From the NCBI RefSeq assembly GCF_001666835.1, contig NZ_LZJF01000196.1:55097-119096 (forward strand): a stretch of 64,000 bases of DNA, in the 5' to 3' direction. Made by a program: the position numbers and the translations under genes. The notes under the pieces are model-generated. The model worked only from the letters and a program-made list of their open reading frames with translations. It did not search any database and had not been told where the DNA came from. How positions within the stretch are numbered: the stretch's first letter is position 1; each line of letters opens with the position of its first letter. This document shows, in pieces, positions 8,286-16,282 of the stretch. The stretch is from Mycobacterium sp. E3251. Its GTDB lineage: Bacteria > Actinomycetota > Actinomycetes > Mycobacteriales > Mycobacteriaceae.

Positions 8286-8713
8286 CAATTCGCTCCTTCA
8301 GCTGAGCTGTCGTTGGGGCTGGCGGTATGGGCAGGATGCCCCGACGTGCGCCGGCGCTCCTTGAGCTGTGCTTCGTAAACGTGGCGACTACCGGCGGTGA
8401 GCCGGCTCCGCACCAGGCGTTCGACTTCTCGGAAGCATCGGTAGTAGCCGTCGTCGTAATCGTCGACGACCTGAAACGTCCACCGTCCCGGTAACACGTT
8501 GCGCCCGACGAGTTCGACGCTGATGTGTCGCGCCAGGTCGGAGTGCCCCAGCTCGTTCAGCTGGGCGACCGCGGCGTCGAGTTGCAGGTCGGCCCGCCCG
8601 GTCAGCTGGTGGAAGGAATACAGGTGGCCCCGAGCGCGCTCGACGGTTTCGAGGGCCTCGGTGACTTTGCCGACCGCCTCGGCGACGGCGTCGCTCGTTT
8701 CTGCGTCATCCAT
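8285..8713 (-). CDS. Conserved hypothetical protein, first gene of the site-B operon
   Basis: Not recognised with a function. The 142-residue product is soluble, starts MDDAETSDAVAEAVGKVTEA and is predicted mostly helical, with a probable coiled-coil-like N-terminal 50 residues, a central HISVELVGRNVLPGRWTFQVVDDYDDGYY stretch described here by position (about 63-91), and a basic C-terminal tail. No membrane segment is seen. It heads the four-gene minus-strand operon (this gene, SDR-DUF2867, DUF2945, DUF3140), and the palindromic operator lies about 75 bases upstream of its ATG. Co-regulation with carotenoid genes suggests a stress function, which is inference. Confidence 0.7.
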   Translation of the reverse strand: MDDAETSDAVAEAVGKVTEALETVERARGHLYSFHQLTGRADLQLDAAVAQLNELGHSDLARHISVELVGRNVLPGRWTFQVVDDYDDGYYRCFREVERLVRSRLTAGSRHVYEAQLKERRRTSGHPAHTASPNDSSAEGAN

Positions 8714-8787
8714 GGCTTCCTCCCCGACCGGTCGTTAAGGCATTCCCCGTGGAATAGGGGCCGAATCCCCGGAACCGGCATCCGTAA

Positions 8788-8818
8788 CTTAAATCACTTA
8801 ATAGTTAAGTTACTGGAA
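8788..8818. promoter_or_regulatory. Palindromic operator, site B
   Basis: The plus-strand half-site TTAAGTTACTGGAA (8805-8818) faces a weaker left half-site ending in TTAA at 8798-8801, with the same 3-bp centre as the other sites. An additional perfect 9-bp inverted repeat, GTAACTTAA/TTAAGTTAC, overlaps it at 8784-8792 and 8805-8813. It lies between the four-gene stress operon and the upstream lapA-like gene, most likely controlling the former. Regulation by MarR is inferred. Confidence 0.65.
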
Positions 8819-8885
8819 TAACACCCGCTTCGCCAGGATGGTTCACTCGTGAGTGCTTGCCGAGCAAGGGCTTTGGCGCCGGGGA

Positions 8886-9179
8886 TCAAAGCGCCTTGAG
8901 ATGCTTTTTGGTCGCCCTGCGGAGCTGGATGATCCGCGCTGCGCCGACGAGCACCGTTGTGGTTGCCCCGGCAACCGCCGCCAACAGGTAGCCCACTCCG
9001 ACGGGCAGGTTCCAGTGGAAGCCAAGGAAGTGGACGGTGATGGATTCGGTGTTCTGCGCGACGAAGATAAGCAGAACGATCAAGATCACCAGGCCGACGA
9101 CAAGCGCCCACCACGCGGCCGCCAGCCGGGTGAACGATCGCGATGACGGCTCGGTGGGAATGTGGGACTCGGTGCTCAT
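8886..9179 (-). CDS. LapA-domain (DUF1049) membrane protein
   Basis: A 97-residue protein with two transmembrane helices (residues about 20-42 and 57-80), separated by AQNTESITVHFLGFHWNLPV, the characteristic LapA/DUF1049 motif with N-T-x-x-V. The C-terminus is basic and cytosolic (RIIQLRRATKKHLKAL). In proteobacteria LapA takes part in lipopolysaccharide assembly; in actinobacteria the role is unknown. It stands alone on the minus strand, divergent from a small plus-strand gene. The ATG chosen begins MSTESHIPTEPSSRS; earlier in-frame starts lack a ribosome site and give an implausible N-terminus. Confidence 0.8.
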   Translation of the reverse strand: MSTESHIPTEPSSRSFTRLAAAWWALVVGLVILIVLLIFVAQNTESITVHFLGFHWNLPVGVGYLLAAVAGATTTVLVGAARIIQLRRATKKHLKAL

Positions 9180-9273
9180 GCTGGTGACTAGCCCCTCACG
9201 CAATGGTCCAAACACGTTGAGACCTCGAATGCCCTGTCGTTTAATCCGTCGGCTCCGGGGTATGTGGCCTGCG

Positions 9274-9534
9274 ATGACTGTGAAAGAGGTACCGCAGCGT
9301 GTCTGGCGCGGCCGGCGCAAAGTGATGCGGTTACAACGAGACCTGTGGCTTGCGCAGTTGGCCCTCTGGCCGACTTTGATCGTTTCGGCCGTTCTGCTTT
9401 CGGCGCTCACTTGGGCCGTGTGGCAACGAACGCGGCAACGCCAGTCTGGCCGGAGTCAACCCGACGCGGTGCCCCCCGGCACGGATGCCTCACGGGCGGG
9501 CGCGCCGCGGCCGCAGGCCGGCCTCAACGGCTGA
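9274..9534 (+). CDS. Small hypothetical membrane protein
   Basis: Not recognised. An 86-residue product starting MTVKEVPQRVWRGRRKVMRL with one clear transmembrane helix (residues about 31-50, LALWPTLIVSAVLLSALTWAV), a basic juxtamembrane region and a Pro/Gly-rich tail. It is divergent from the LapA gene and its 3' end overlaps the convergent DUF2784 gene by 11 bases. Support is limited to the helix, a possible upstream GTATG/GCGATG start context and the fact that it fills a gap between divergent and convergent genes. It may start at the upstream ATG at 9262 or downstream at 9322. Confidence 0.45.
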   Translation: MTVKEVPQRVWRGRRKVMRLQRDLWLAQLALWPTLIVSAVLLSALTWAVWQRTRQRQSGRSQPDAVPPGTDASRAGAPRPQAGLNG

Positions 9535-9883
9535 CGCGTCTCGCGAACAGGCCCCAGGAGACGGCGGCCGACAGGAACGCGAATGCCTGAGCGACGCCGA
9601 TGCGGCCGGACGGAACGACAAACCCTGCGACGTAGCGGTCGACGAACCCCGTGCTGGGCAAGGGATCCATGTCGGCGCGGCGACGGGCCCATGATTCCAG
9701 TGATGTCAACGGGCAGGGCAGCTTGAGCCCGACGACGGCGGCGCCCCAGGCGACTGCCGCCCGGTGCAGCACGATGGTGCGCGGCCAGCGCAGCGCGAGG
9801 AAGCCGCCCGAGGGTACGTAGGCCAGGTAGGCAAGGTGCACGGCGACCGTCACCACGACCGCGGCGGCATACCCTCTTCGCAT
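9524..9883 (-). CDS. DUF2784 membrane protein, last gene of the carotenoid operon
   Basis: A 119-residue integral membrane protein with four hydrophobic segments and the DUF2784 hallmarks: YVPSGGFLALRWPRTIVLHRAAV (given as two motifs, GGFLALRWP and LHRAAVAWG), GLKLPCPLTSLESWARR with the conserved CPLT-x-x-E, and YVAGFVVPS. The function is unknown. It follows the Rieske gene on the same strand with a 10-base gap from the chosen ATG; an alternative start overlaps the Rieske stop. Its conservation at the end of the crt operon suggests an accessory role in pigment placement or modification in the membrane, which is speculative. Confidence 0.78.
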   Translation of the reverse strand: MRRGYAAAVVVTVAVHLAYLAYVPSGGFLALRWPRTIVLHRAAVAWGAAVVGLKLPCPLTSLESWARRRADMDPLPSTGFVDRYVAGFVVPSGRIGVAQAFAFLSAAVSWGLFARRVSR

Positions 9884-9893
9884 GGCCGAGCCG

Positions 9894-10904
9894 TCAGCCG
9901 AGGCCGGCACGCACCTGGTAGCGGCGCTCGGCGTAGGCGAGATCGTCGCGCCAGAGCCTGCCGGCCGCGAAGCGCATGAGCGGTGTGATCAGCGGGGCCG
10001 CCCGGGACGCCCGCTTGAACCCGGGACGGTCCGAGTACGCGATGGTGGCTTCCAGCACGGCGGTGCGTGGCCGCCCGTCGGGGCCTGACCCGACCGGCGT
10101 GGCGTGCGTTTCCACCGTGCTGCCGGTTCCCTCGCCGTCCACGATGCGCATCACGATGGTGCGTGCCTCGGGGCAGCTGAACTCCGCGACAACGGGAACG
10201 CCCAGCCGGCCCATCCGGAAGGTCACCGCCACCAGGAACCGATCGATGTGTTCGGTTGGCGTGGTGAGCACTTCGAGCCGGGCGAACGAGTACGGGTGGA
10301 ACCACGCGCCGTGCCAGGGGTCAAGCCGATTGGCGATGACGTCGGCGGGCTCGCACACGCCCACAGTGCGGGCGACGGCGGCCAGGATGTCGCCGGCCGG
10401 CCGGGCCGGGATCACCGGCTCATCCAACGGGGCCTCCCCACCCACGCTGTCGAGCCGCACCCAAACCAGGGTGCCGTCGTCGTGGCTGGGCAAGGGACTC
10501 CAGCCGAATTCACCCGCGCGACCATCCAGGGCCAGCCCGTGCCATCTGCAGATCAGAGTGCCGCAGTGCACGGTCCCGGTGGCCAGATCGGCCCCCAGGT
10601 GCGGGCAACTACGGGGCCCGACACAAAGCCGGTCGTCGGCGTCGCGCCAGGCGACGAGTTCGACTCCGGCGACCCGGGCGCCGAACGGTCGCCCGGGGCG
10701 CACGTCGGCGCTGCCTGCGAACGCGAACCAGTTCCCCGTCGGTCTTTGCTGGGCGCGTTCCAGCGCGCCGTCGATGATGGCCGGCTGCGCGTCCCGGTAG
10801 GTCGGGCGTTGCTCGGCCCACGGCGTACGCGGAATCACCTGCAACGGCCAGTCTTTCGCTCGGGTGGCCGGCCACAGGTGTTGCAGCTGTTCACGAATAT
10901 TCAT
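9894..10904 (-). CDS. Rieske [2Fe-2S] protein (DUF5914-like), probable carotenoid-ring oxygenase component
   Basis: A 336-residue protein with a Rieske cluster motif at about residues 100-122: CPHLGADL, then CRWHG, the C-x-H and C-x-x-H ligands. A longer C-terminal part resembles the substrate domain of Rieske non-haem oxygenases and includes NRLDPWHGAWFHPYSFARL, with His residues that could bind catalytic iron. Its ATG overlaps the crtU stop as ATGA, so the two are translationally coupled. In the cyanobacterial synechoxanthin pathway, as I recall it, a Rieske protein (CruH) acts with the CrtU homologue CruE to oxidise the aromatic ring methyl; by analogy this protein may oxygenate the aromatic carotenoid. 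That is inference and no reductase partner is visible nearby. Confidence 0.8.
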   Translation of the reverse strand: MNIREQLQHLWPATRAKDWPLQVIPRTPWAEQRPTYRDAQPAIIDGALERAQQRPTGNWFAFAGSADVRPGRPFGARVAGVELVAWRDADDRLCVGPRSCPHLGADLATGTVHCGTLICRWHGLALDGRAGEFGWSPLPSHDDGTLVWVRLDSVGGEAPLDEPVIPARPAGDILAAVARTVGVCEPADVIANRLDPWHGAWFHPYSFARLEVLTTPTEHIDRFLVAVTFRMGRLGVPVVAEFSCPEARTIVMRIVDGEGTGSTVETHATPVGSGPDGRPRTAVLEATIAYSDRPGFKRASRAAPLITPLMRFAAGRLWRDDLAYAERRYQVRAGLG

Positions 10905-12436
10905 CTCTGGGCGCGTCCTTCGCGGCTGGCGAGCCATCGCAACAGGGGTGACCGGCCGCGGGTGGGTACCGTGACCAACGGGTGACCGGCCAGCCCCCAT
11001 CTTCCCAGCAAATGGTTCGCCGCGCACCATCCCGTGGTCGCGGCGCGCTCCATCAGCGCGACGGGCAGATCGACGCGGACGGCGTCGCCGGCCAACAGCA
11101 GACCGGGCTGCGGCGTGACCACCGGGGGGCGGTGCGCATACGATCCGGGGGAAAACAGCGGGCAATCGTTGCGTTGCAGGAGCTGTTCGCAAACGACTTG
11201 CGCCGCCGCGGTTTCCGGATAGATCTTGTTTAGCTGGCGCAGCATGGCGGCGCGCGACGGCTCGGCATCGAGGGCGTACGAGTGCAATTCGACGACGGAC
11301 CCGCGGTGAGCGCGTGCCCATTCCGCGGCCTGAAGTTCGTAGCGCTCCAGCACGCTGATGTTGTCCAGTGGTTCGTGGCCGGCCGTGCCCAGGAACGCCG
11401 GCCGCCCGGCGTTGACGGGCCGATCGAGCCACAACCGATACACGGCGAATGGCGGTGCGGTGCGCAGCTGCGCGATCTGTGCGCGCCAGTCGTCGGTTGC
11501 CAGCCCGGTCGATGCCGCGACGATGCGCTGCAAACCGGTCACGTCGGTGGCGAGCACCACGGCATCCGCCTTGATGTGGTCGCCCGAATCGGTATGCACC
11601 CGGAACGGTTCCGACGGCCTCGTGTCGATCTGCGAGGCGCCGGTGCCGAGGCGAAAGCGCACGCCCCGCGCCTCGAGGTAGCGCCGTAGCGGATCCCATA
11701 GGGCGCTGTCGTAGTTCGACGTGGGGACGTCGAAGATCAGGCCCTCGGACGATCCGAGGAAGTAGATGTGGAACATGGTCGCCAGTTCAGCCGCGGAAAG
11801 TTTGGCGGGGTCGGCGAAGAAGCTGCGGGAGAACACCTCGAATGCGAGATGCCTTGCCGCCTGCGGGAATCGGATGCTCTTCAGGAACGTCGCGGCGTCG
11901 AAGTGGTCGAGGCGCTCATAGATTCCCGGCACCGACACCGCCGCCAGGGGCGCGGCCGCGCGAGCGTCGATCTCAAGGAAGTCGCGGAGCCGGAAGGTCG
12001 GGCTGCGCGCCGCGAAGGCCACCGCGTTCCACGGCGGGGTCCGCGGCAACCCCCGGAAGGTGTCGCGCCGGCCCGCCCCGTCGATGAGCGGATAGTCGGC
12101 CACGGGCGTGAGCATTCGCAAGTGCGGATCGATGCGTCCGAGCAGGGCCCGCAGGTTGTAGTACTGGCGGAAGAACGCGTGGAAGCCGCGATTCATCGCC
12201 AGGCCGGTGCCACCGTGCTGCTCCGTCCAGCCGCCCACCCGGCCGCCCAGGTAATGTTCGCGCTCGATCACCTCGACGGCGACGCCGCGTTCGGCCAGTC
12301 CGGTGGCGGCGGTCAGGCCCGCGATGCCGCCGCCCACGACGACCACCCGGGGTCGTGACGCCAGCGCATTCGCGTCCGGCAATCCGGTTGTCGCGGGAAG
12401 TGTTTCGCGTCGCCGGTCGGTACCGATGGCTGTCAT
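10901..12436 (-). CDS. crtU: Beta-carotene desaturase/methyltransferase (isorenieratene synthase)
   Basis: A 511-residue FAD protein of the phytoene-desaturase superfamily. The dinucleotide fold VVVVGGGIAGLTAATGLAE is followed by REHYLGGRVGGW near residue 60. MNRGFHAFFRQYYNLRALL and a C-terminal FAD contact (PGLLLAGDAVRVDLPVALME) are features of the CrtU/CruE branch rather than CrtI. CrtU converts the beta-rings of beta-carotene to aromatic phi rings, giving isorenieratene (leprotene), a pigment known from mycobacteria and streptomycetes. It sits in the crt operon after a methyltransferase and before a Rieske gene, with ATGA overlaps on both sides. Assignment rests on family and context; confidence in the aromatic product is good but untested. 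Confidence 0.85.
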   Translation of the reverse strand: MTAIGTDRRRETLPATTGLPDANALASRPRVVVVGGGIAGLTAATGLAERGVAVEVIEREHYLGGRVGGWTEQHGGTGLAMNRGFHAFFRQYYNLRALLGRIDPHLRMLTPVADYPLIDGAGRRDTFRGLPRTPPWNAVAFAARSPTFRLRDFLEIDARAAAPLAAVSVPGIYERLDHFDAATFLKSIRFPQAARHLAFEVFSRSFFADPAKLSAAELATMFHIYFLGSSEGLIFDVPTSNYDSALWDPLRRYLEARGVRFRLGTGASQIDTRPSEPFRVHTDSGDHIKADAVVLATDVTGLQRIVAASTGLATDDWRAQIAQLRTAPPFAVYRLWLDRPVNAGRPAFLGTAGHEPLDNISVLERYELQAAEWARAHRGSVVELHSYALDAEPSRAAMLRQLNKIYPETAAAQVVCEQLLQRNDCPLFSPGSYAHRPPVVTPQPGLLLAGDAVRVDLPVALMERAATTGWCAANHLLGRWGLAGHPLVTVPTRGRSPLLRWLASREGRAQR

Positions 12437-13155
12437 GGCGCATCCGCCAGGAAGGTGTGCACGATGTTGGCCTCCCAGCCGGGCATCGTTTCGCTGTGCA
12501 CCGCGGTGAAGCCTGCATCGGCGAGGCGGGCGCGGAATCGTGCCGCGCCGTCGAACTCCAGCACGCTGCGCCACAGGTAGCGGTACAGCGCCGTGTCCCG
12601 GGTGCGCCACCACCCGGCGGGAATGATGATGCCCCAGCACACGGCATGCCAGATTCGGGTGGCGGCGGCGGAGTCGCGCACCGAGTATTCGTGCACCGCC
12701 AGGGTGGCGCCGGGGCGCAGCAGCATCCGGAGTTTCCGCAATTGCCCGTCCCGGTCGGCGAGGTTGCGGATCAGGTAGGCGGCCAGGATGCCGTCGAACG
12801 GTCCGGTGACGCCGTGCTCGGCCAATTGCTCGACGGGGGTGTGCACGAATCGCACCGACGGTGGCCAGTCCTTGGCTTGCGCCGCGTCGAGCATGCCCCG
12901 GGACGCGTCGACGGCGACGATGTCGGCCTCGGGCGCCACGGCCAGCAGAGCGGCCGTCGAGGCGCCGGTGCCGCACCCGGCGTCGAGCAGCCGTAAGCCC
13001 TTGCCGCGGTCGCGGATTCGCATGCGGCGGGCGGAGAGCAGCAGTTGGTCGTGGTAGCCGGGGCTGGCGCCGACCAGCCGGTCATAGGCGGTCGCTCCCG
13101 CATCGAACGCGGCCGACAACTGGTCGGGCGTGGGACGCGCCTCATCGACGCGCAC
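12433..13155 (-). CDS. SAM-dependent methyltransferase of the crt operon (CrtT-like)
   Basis: A 240-residue UbiE/COQ5-type methyltransferase. Motif I LRLLDAGCGTGASTAALL lies at about residues 56-73, followed by an acidic strand-2 end (VAVDAS) and a hydrophobic strand 4 (PFDGILAAYLIRNL). In Streptomyces the crtYTU cluster has a methyltransferase (CrtT) in the same position between cyclase and crtU, where its role in isorenieratene formation is unclear. The GTG start overlaps the end of crtYd by 14 bases and the stop overlaps crtU as ATGA. The substrate could be a carotenoid derivative or a quinone; sequence does not decide. Confidence 0.85.
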   Translation of the reverse strand: MRVDEARPTPDQLSAAFDAGATAYDRLVGASPGYHDQLLLSARRMRIRDRGKGLRLLDAGCGTGASTAALLAVAPEADIVAVDASRGMLDAAQAKDWPPSVRFVHTPVEQLAEHGVTGPFDGILAAYLIRNLADRDGQLRKLRMLLRPGATLAVHEYSVRDSAAATRIWHAVCWGIIIPAGWWRTRDTALYRYLWRSVLEFDGAARFRARLADAGFTAVHSETMPGWEANIVHTFLADAP

Positions 13156-13453
13156 GTTGGCGTTCCCATCCCAGCAGCACGGCGGTGGCCAGCGCGAAGC
13201 CGAACAAGAAATCCTCGACCGGGATGTCGAACGGGAAACGCAGGCCGGTGATGTGTCGAGGGTCGTAGCTGACGATGGGGGAGCTGAGCTTGGTCAGCCA
13301 GCCGTCGACCGGGACCTGGAAGCCGAGAATGATCAGCATCGACAGCCAGTAGGCCGGCCGCCGGAAGAGCCCCGTGCGCAGCACCGCCAATTCCAGCGCA
13401 ATCACGGCCAATACCGCCGCCACGGCCGGAACGGTGTAGCCCACTCCCGTCAT
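13142..13453 (-). CDS. crtYd: Lycopene beta-cyclase subunit (CrtYd)
   Basis: A 103-residue membrane protein with three helices, the second half of the heterodimeric actinobacterial lycopene cyclase that closes the beta-ionone rings of lycopene. The signature FPFDIPVEDFLFGF near residues 78-91 corresponds to the PxE(E/D) motif of the CrtYc/CrtYd and fungal CarRP/CrtYB cyclases. The start ATG overlaps the crtYc stop as ATGA. Heterodimeric c/d cyclases were described in Brevibacterium linens and Mycobacterium aurum. The protein is of normal length. Confidence 0.9.
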   Translation of the reverse strand: MTGVGYTVPAVAAVLAVIALELAVLRTGLFRRPAYWLSMLIILGFQVPVDGWLTKLSSPIVSYDPRHITGLRFPFDIPVEDFLFGFALATAVLLGWERQRARR

Positions 13454-13773
13454 CGGCGGTTGACCCTTTCCAAAATGGTGCTGACGGCGTTGTAGGTGAG
13501 CAGCGCGCAGATCGGGATGACGATGAAGAACAGCACCTCTTCGATCGGCACGTGGAACGGGATGCTCAGGCCGGTGATGTAGGCGCCGTTGTACGTCCAC
13601 ACGTGCGCGGCGATGGCGATCTCGTCCCAGAGCAGGAATACCGCGGCCACGGGCCAGACCGCCGTCACCAGCCGGCGCCATTGCCGGTAAACGCCGGGAC
13701 CGAACATCTCCAGGGGCGCGGTGATGGCCAGGCATGCGGCCAGGACCAACAGATATTGCCAGCGATCGGTCAT
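13450..13773 (-). CDS. crtYc: Lycopene beta-cyclase subunit (CrtYc)
   Basis: A 107-residue membrane protein with three predicted helices, partner of CrtYd. Recognisable motifs are FLLWDEIAIAAHVWTYN (acidic pair in a helix, residues about 45-62) and IPFHVPIEEVLFFIVIP (residues about 71-87), the PIEE cyclase motif. The two subunits together cyclise lycopene to beta-carotene. Its ATG overlaps the crtB stop (ATGA) and its stop overlaps the crtYd start (ATGA), so stoichiometry is probably fixed by coupled translation. Length and order (B-Yc-Yd) match known actinobacterial crt clusters. Confidence 0.9.
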   Translation of the reverse strand: MTDRWQYLLVLAACLAITAPLEMFGPGVYRQWRRLVTAVWPVAAVFLLWDEIAIAAHVWTYNGAYITGLSIPFHVPIEEVLFFIVIPICALLTYNAVSTILERVNRR

Positions 13774-14726
13774 GCGGCCCCCGGGGGATCCGAAACACCG
13801 GGCGAACCATTGCGCGCCCGCCACGACCGTATCAGCCCGATGCCCGCGACCTGCAGTCGTCGAGCCTTGCCGACCGTCGCCCGGTGATTGAAAACCGCGT
13901 AGTCGCTTTCTTCGATGCGATCCAGGATCTCCGAGTACAACGCCGCCGCGGCCGCGACGCACGGTTGCGAGCGGGGGCTGAGCATGGCGATACCGGGAGC
14001 GGCGAAACGGTAAGTCTCCCGGGTGATCTCGTGTTGGTCCGCCAGCGCCTCCTTGACCCGCGGATCGGTGCGGCGGTGTTGGTGACACCAGGTCAACAGC
14101 TCGCGGTCGACTCCGTGGGCGGCCAGTTCGTCGGCCGGCAGGTAGACCCGTTGCCGCAGCAGGTCTTCGTCGATGTCGCGCAGGAAGTTGGTGAGCTGGA
14201 ACGCCCTGCCCAGCGCGGCGGCATAGGGCGCGGCCTCCTCGACCGGCACCACCGTGCCCAGCACCGGAAGGACCTGCAGGCCAATGGCTTCGGCGGAACC
14301 GCGCATGTAGAGGTTGAGCGCCTCGCGGTCCGGATAGTCGGTGACCGTGAGATCCATCCGCATCGACGCCAGGAAGTCGTCGAACAATTCGATGCCGATC
14401 CGGTACCTGCGCGCGGTGTGGGTCACCGCGGCGAGCACGGGATTGTCCAAATGGTCTCCGCCTGAAAAGAACTGATCGGCCAGTTGCTGGAGTCTCGTGC
14501 TGCGAATGTCGGTGCGCAGCTGGGGATCCAGGTCGTCGAGGATGTCGTCTGCGTAGCGCGCGAAACCGTAGAGGGCGTGCACCGCCGGACGCTGGTCGGG
14601 CGCCAGCAGGCGGGTGGCCAGGAAGAAGGTGCGGCCGTGCGCGGCGTTGAGTTCGCGGCAGCGCCGATACCCCTCGCGCAGGCGTGGATCGTCGATTCCG
14701 GCCGCGTCCAATTCGCTGCGGATCAT
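13770..14726 (-). CDS. crtB: Phytoene synthase
   Basis: Condenses two geranylgeranyl diphosphates to 15-cis-phytoene. The 318-residue protein has both Asp-rich regions of squalene/phytoene synthases: YGFARYADDILDDLD near residues 53-67 and FQLTNFLRDIDEDL near residues 176-189, plus RVYLPADEL. Length is normal. The start ATG overlaps the crtI stop as ATGA, a standard crtI-crtB coupling. The C-terminus ends RSWRARNGSPGVSDPPGAA and overlaps the crtYc start by 4 bases. Confidence 0.95.
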   Translation of the reverse strand: MIRSELDAAGIDDPRLREGYRRCRELNAAHGRTFFLATRLLAPDQRPAVHALYGFARYADDILDDLDPQLRTDIRSTRLQQLADQFFSGGDHLDNPVLAAVTHTARRYRIGIELFDDFLASMRMDLTVTDYPDREALNLYMRGSAEAIGLQVLPVLGTVVPVEEAAPYAAALGRAFQLTNFLRDIDEDLLRQRVYLPADELAAHGVDRELLTWCHQHRRTDPRVKEALADQHEITRETYRFAAPGIAMLSPRSQPCVAAAAALYSEILDRIEESDYAVFNHRATVGKARRLQVAGIGLIRSWRARNGSPGVSDPPGAA

Positions 14727-16255
14727 GTCAACCCGGCTCCCATGTCGTGGTGTGTCGCCATCCGGTCGGTTCGGCCGGCATTGGAGCCGGTGACGCGGTC
14801 CGCGGCGAGCCGGCCCGAGATCAGCGTGGTGGGCACACCGACACCGGGGACGGTTGACGACCCGGCGAGCACCGCATTCTCGACGCCGCGCACCATGTTG
14901 GCCGGCCGGAACGGTCCGGTCTGCCCGAAGGTGTGGGCCAGCGCGAATGGGCTGCCCGCGGCCATGCCCTGCCGCGCCCAGTCCGCGGGTGTGACGACGT
15001 CCAATACCGTTGCGTCTCCGGGCAACCCGGGCAACAACCGCGCCGCCACGTCGCCGATGAGGTCGTGGACGTAGAGATCGCCGACGCTGCCCCAGTCGAT
15101 GTTCCCGCGATCCAGGTTCGGTGCCGGGGCGAGCACGTAGAGCAGGTCGCGCCCGTCGGGGGCCAGCGTCGGGTCGCTGGCGGTGGGGCGGGTGACCAGG
15201 AGCGACGGATCCCGCATCAGCCGTCCGTCGCGGATGATGTCGGTGAACGTCTGATCCCAGGAGTCACCGAACAGGATGGTGTGATGCGCTGTGTCCGGCG
15301 CGACGCGGCGGCAGCCCAGGTGCGCCACGACCGCCGAAGGCGCCGGCCGCAGCCGCACGGGGCGACGCGGTGTGTGGCCCAACAATTCATAGGTCTTCGG
15401 CAATTCGGTGGTCAGCACCACCGCGTCGCAGCTGATGGGGTCCAAGCGATCCGTTCGCACGGCGCTGACCCGCCCTCCGACGCGGTCGAGCCCGGTCACC
15501 GTCGCGTTGTAACGGAATTGGACCCCGGCGTCGACGGCCGCTGCGGCAAGGGCGTCGGGCAGTGCGCGAACGCCCCCGCGCGGAAAGAACACGCCCGCGA
15601 TGGTGTCCATGTAGGCGATGACCGCGTAGACGGCCAGAGCGTTGCGCGGCGCCACACCGGCGTACAGGGATTGAAAAGTGAAGACCCGCTGCAGCCGGGG
15701 ATCGCTGATGTGGCGCCTTACTACGCGATCCCATTTGCGGAACCCGCCGATCGCGGCCAGCCGCGCCGACTGCGGCGTGAGCAACGCCAGCGGGGAATCG
15801 AAATTGGCGGCGATGAACCCGTCGAATTCGATTCGGTACAACCGCTTCAGCCACTCGCGCAGCCTCCGGTAGCCCGCTGCCTGCCCGAAGCCAGCGAACT
15901 CTTCAATGGCGGTTGCCATCCGGTCGGAATCGGTGTGCACGTCGAGCGCACTGCCGTCGGCGAACACCGCCCGGTAGGCCGGATCAAGCGGCAGCAGCTC
16001 CAGGCGACCCGACCGGCTCTGCCCCACGGCCGCCAAAGTCTCATCGATGATGTCCGGCATCGTGATCACCGTCGGCCCGGTGTCGATGCGGTAGCCGTCG
16101 ATGTCGAGCCGGCCGGCGCGGCCGCCCGGCCACGCTTCGCGCTCGACCACCGTGACCGCCCGCCCCCGCCCCGCCAGGTGCAACGCGGCGGACAGTCCCG
16201 CCAGGCCGGCGCCGATCACCACTACGTGCTCGCTGCGTCCTTTGATGGTCCGCAT
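14723..16255 (-). CDS. crtI: Phytoene desaturase (lycopene-forming)
   Basis: FAD-dependent desaturase that converts phytoene to lycopene in four steps. The 510-residue protein has the N-terminal HVVVIGAGLAGLSAALHLA fold followed by REAWPGGRAGRLD, the bacterial-type signature IDTGPTVITMPDII, and the C-terminal ENAVLAGSSTVPGVGVPTTLI with the conserved G-x-G-x-P near the end. The start ATG lies 27 bases after crtE. Length is typical for CrtI. The number of desaturations cannot be read directly; downstream cyclase genes imply lycopene. Confidence 0.95.
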   Translation of the reverse strand: MRTIKGRSEHVVVIGAGLAGLSAALHLAGRGRAVTVVEREAWPGGRAGRLDIDGYRIDTGPTVITMPDIIDETLAAVGQSRSGRLELLPLDPAYRAVFADGSALDVHTDSDRMATAIEEFAGFGQAAGYRRLREWLKRLYRIEFDGFIAANFDSPLALLTPQSARLAAIGGFRKWDRVVRRHISDPRLQRVFTFQSLYAGVAPRNALAVYAVIAYMDTIAGVFFPRGGVRALPDALAAAAVDAGVQFRYNATVTGLDRVGGRVSAVRTDRLDPISCDAVVLTTELPKTYELLGHTPRRPVRLRPAPSAVVAHLGCRRVAPDTAHHTILFGDSWDQTFTDIIRDGRLMRDPSLLVTRPTASDPTLAPDGRDLLYVLAPAPNLDRGNIDWGSVGDLYVHDLIGDVAARLLPGLPGDATVLDVVTPADWARQGMAAGSPFALAHTFGQTGPFRPANMVRGVENAVLAGSSTVPGVGVPTTLISGRLAADRVTGSNAGRTDRMATHHDMGAGLT

Positions 16256-16282
16256 ATCAGCATGCTCCCAAACTTGTGGCGC

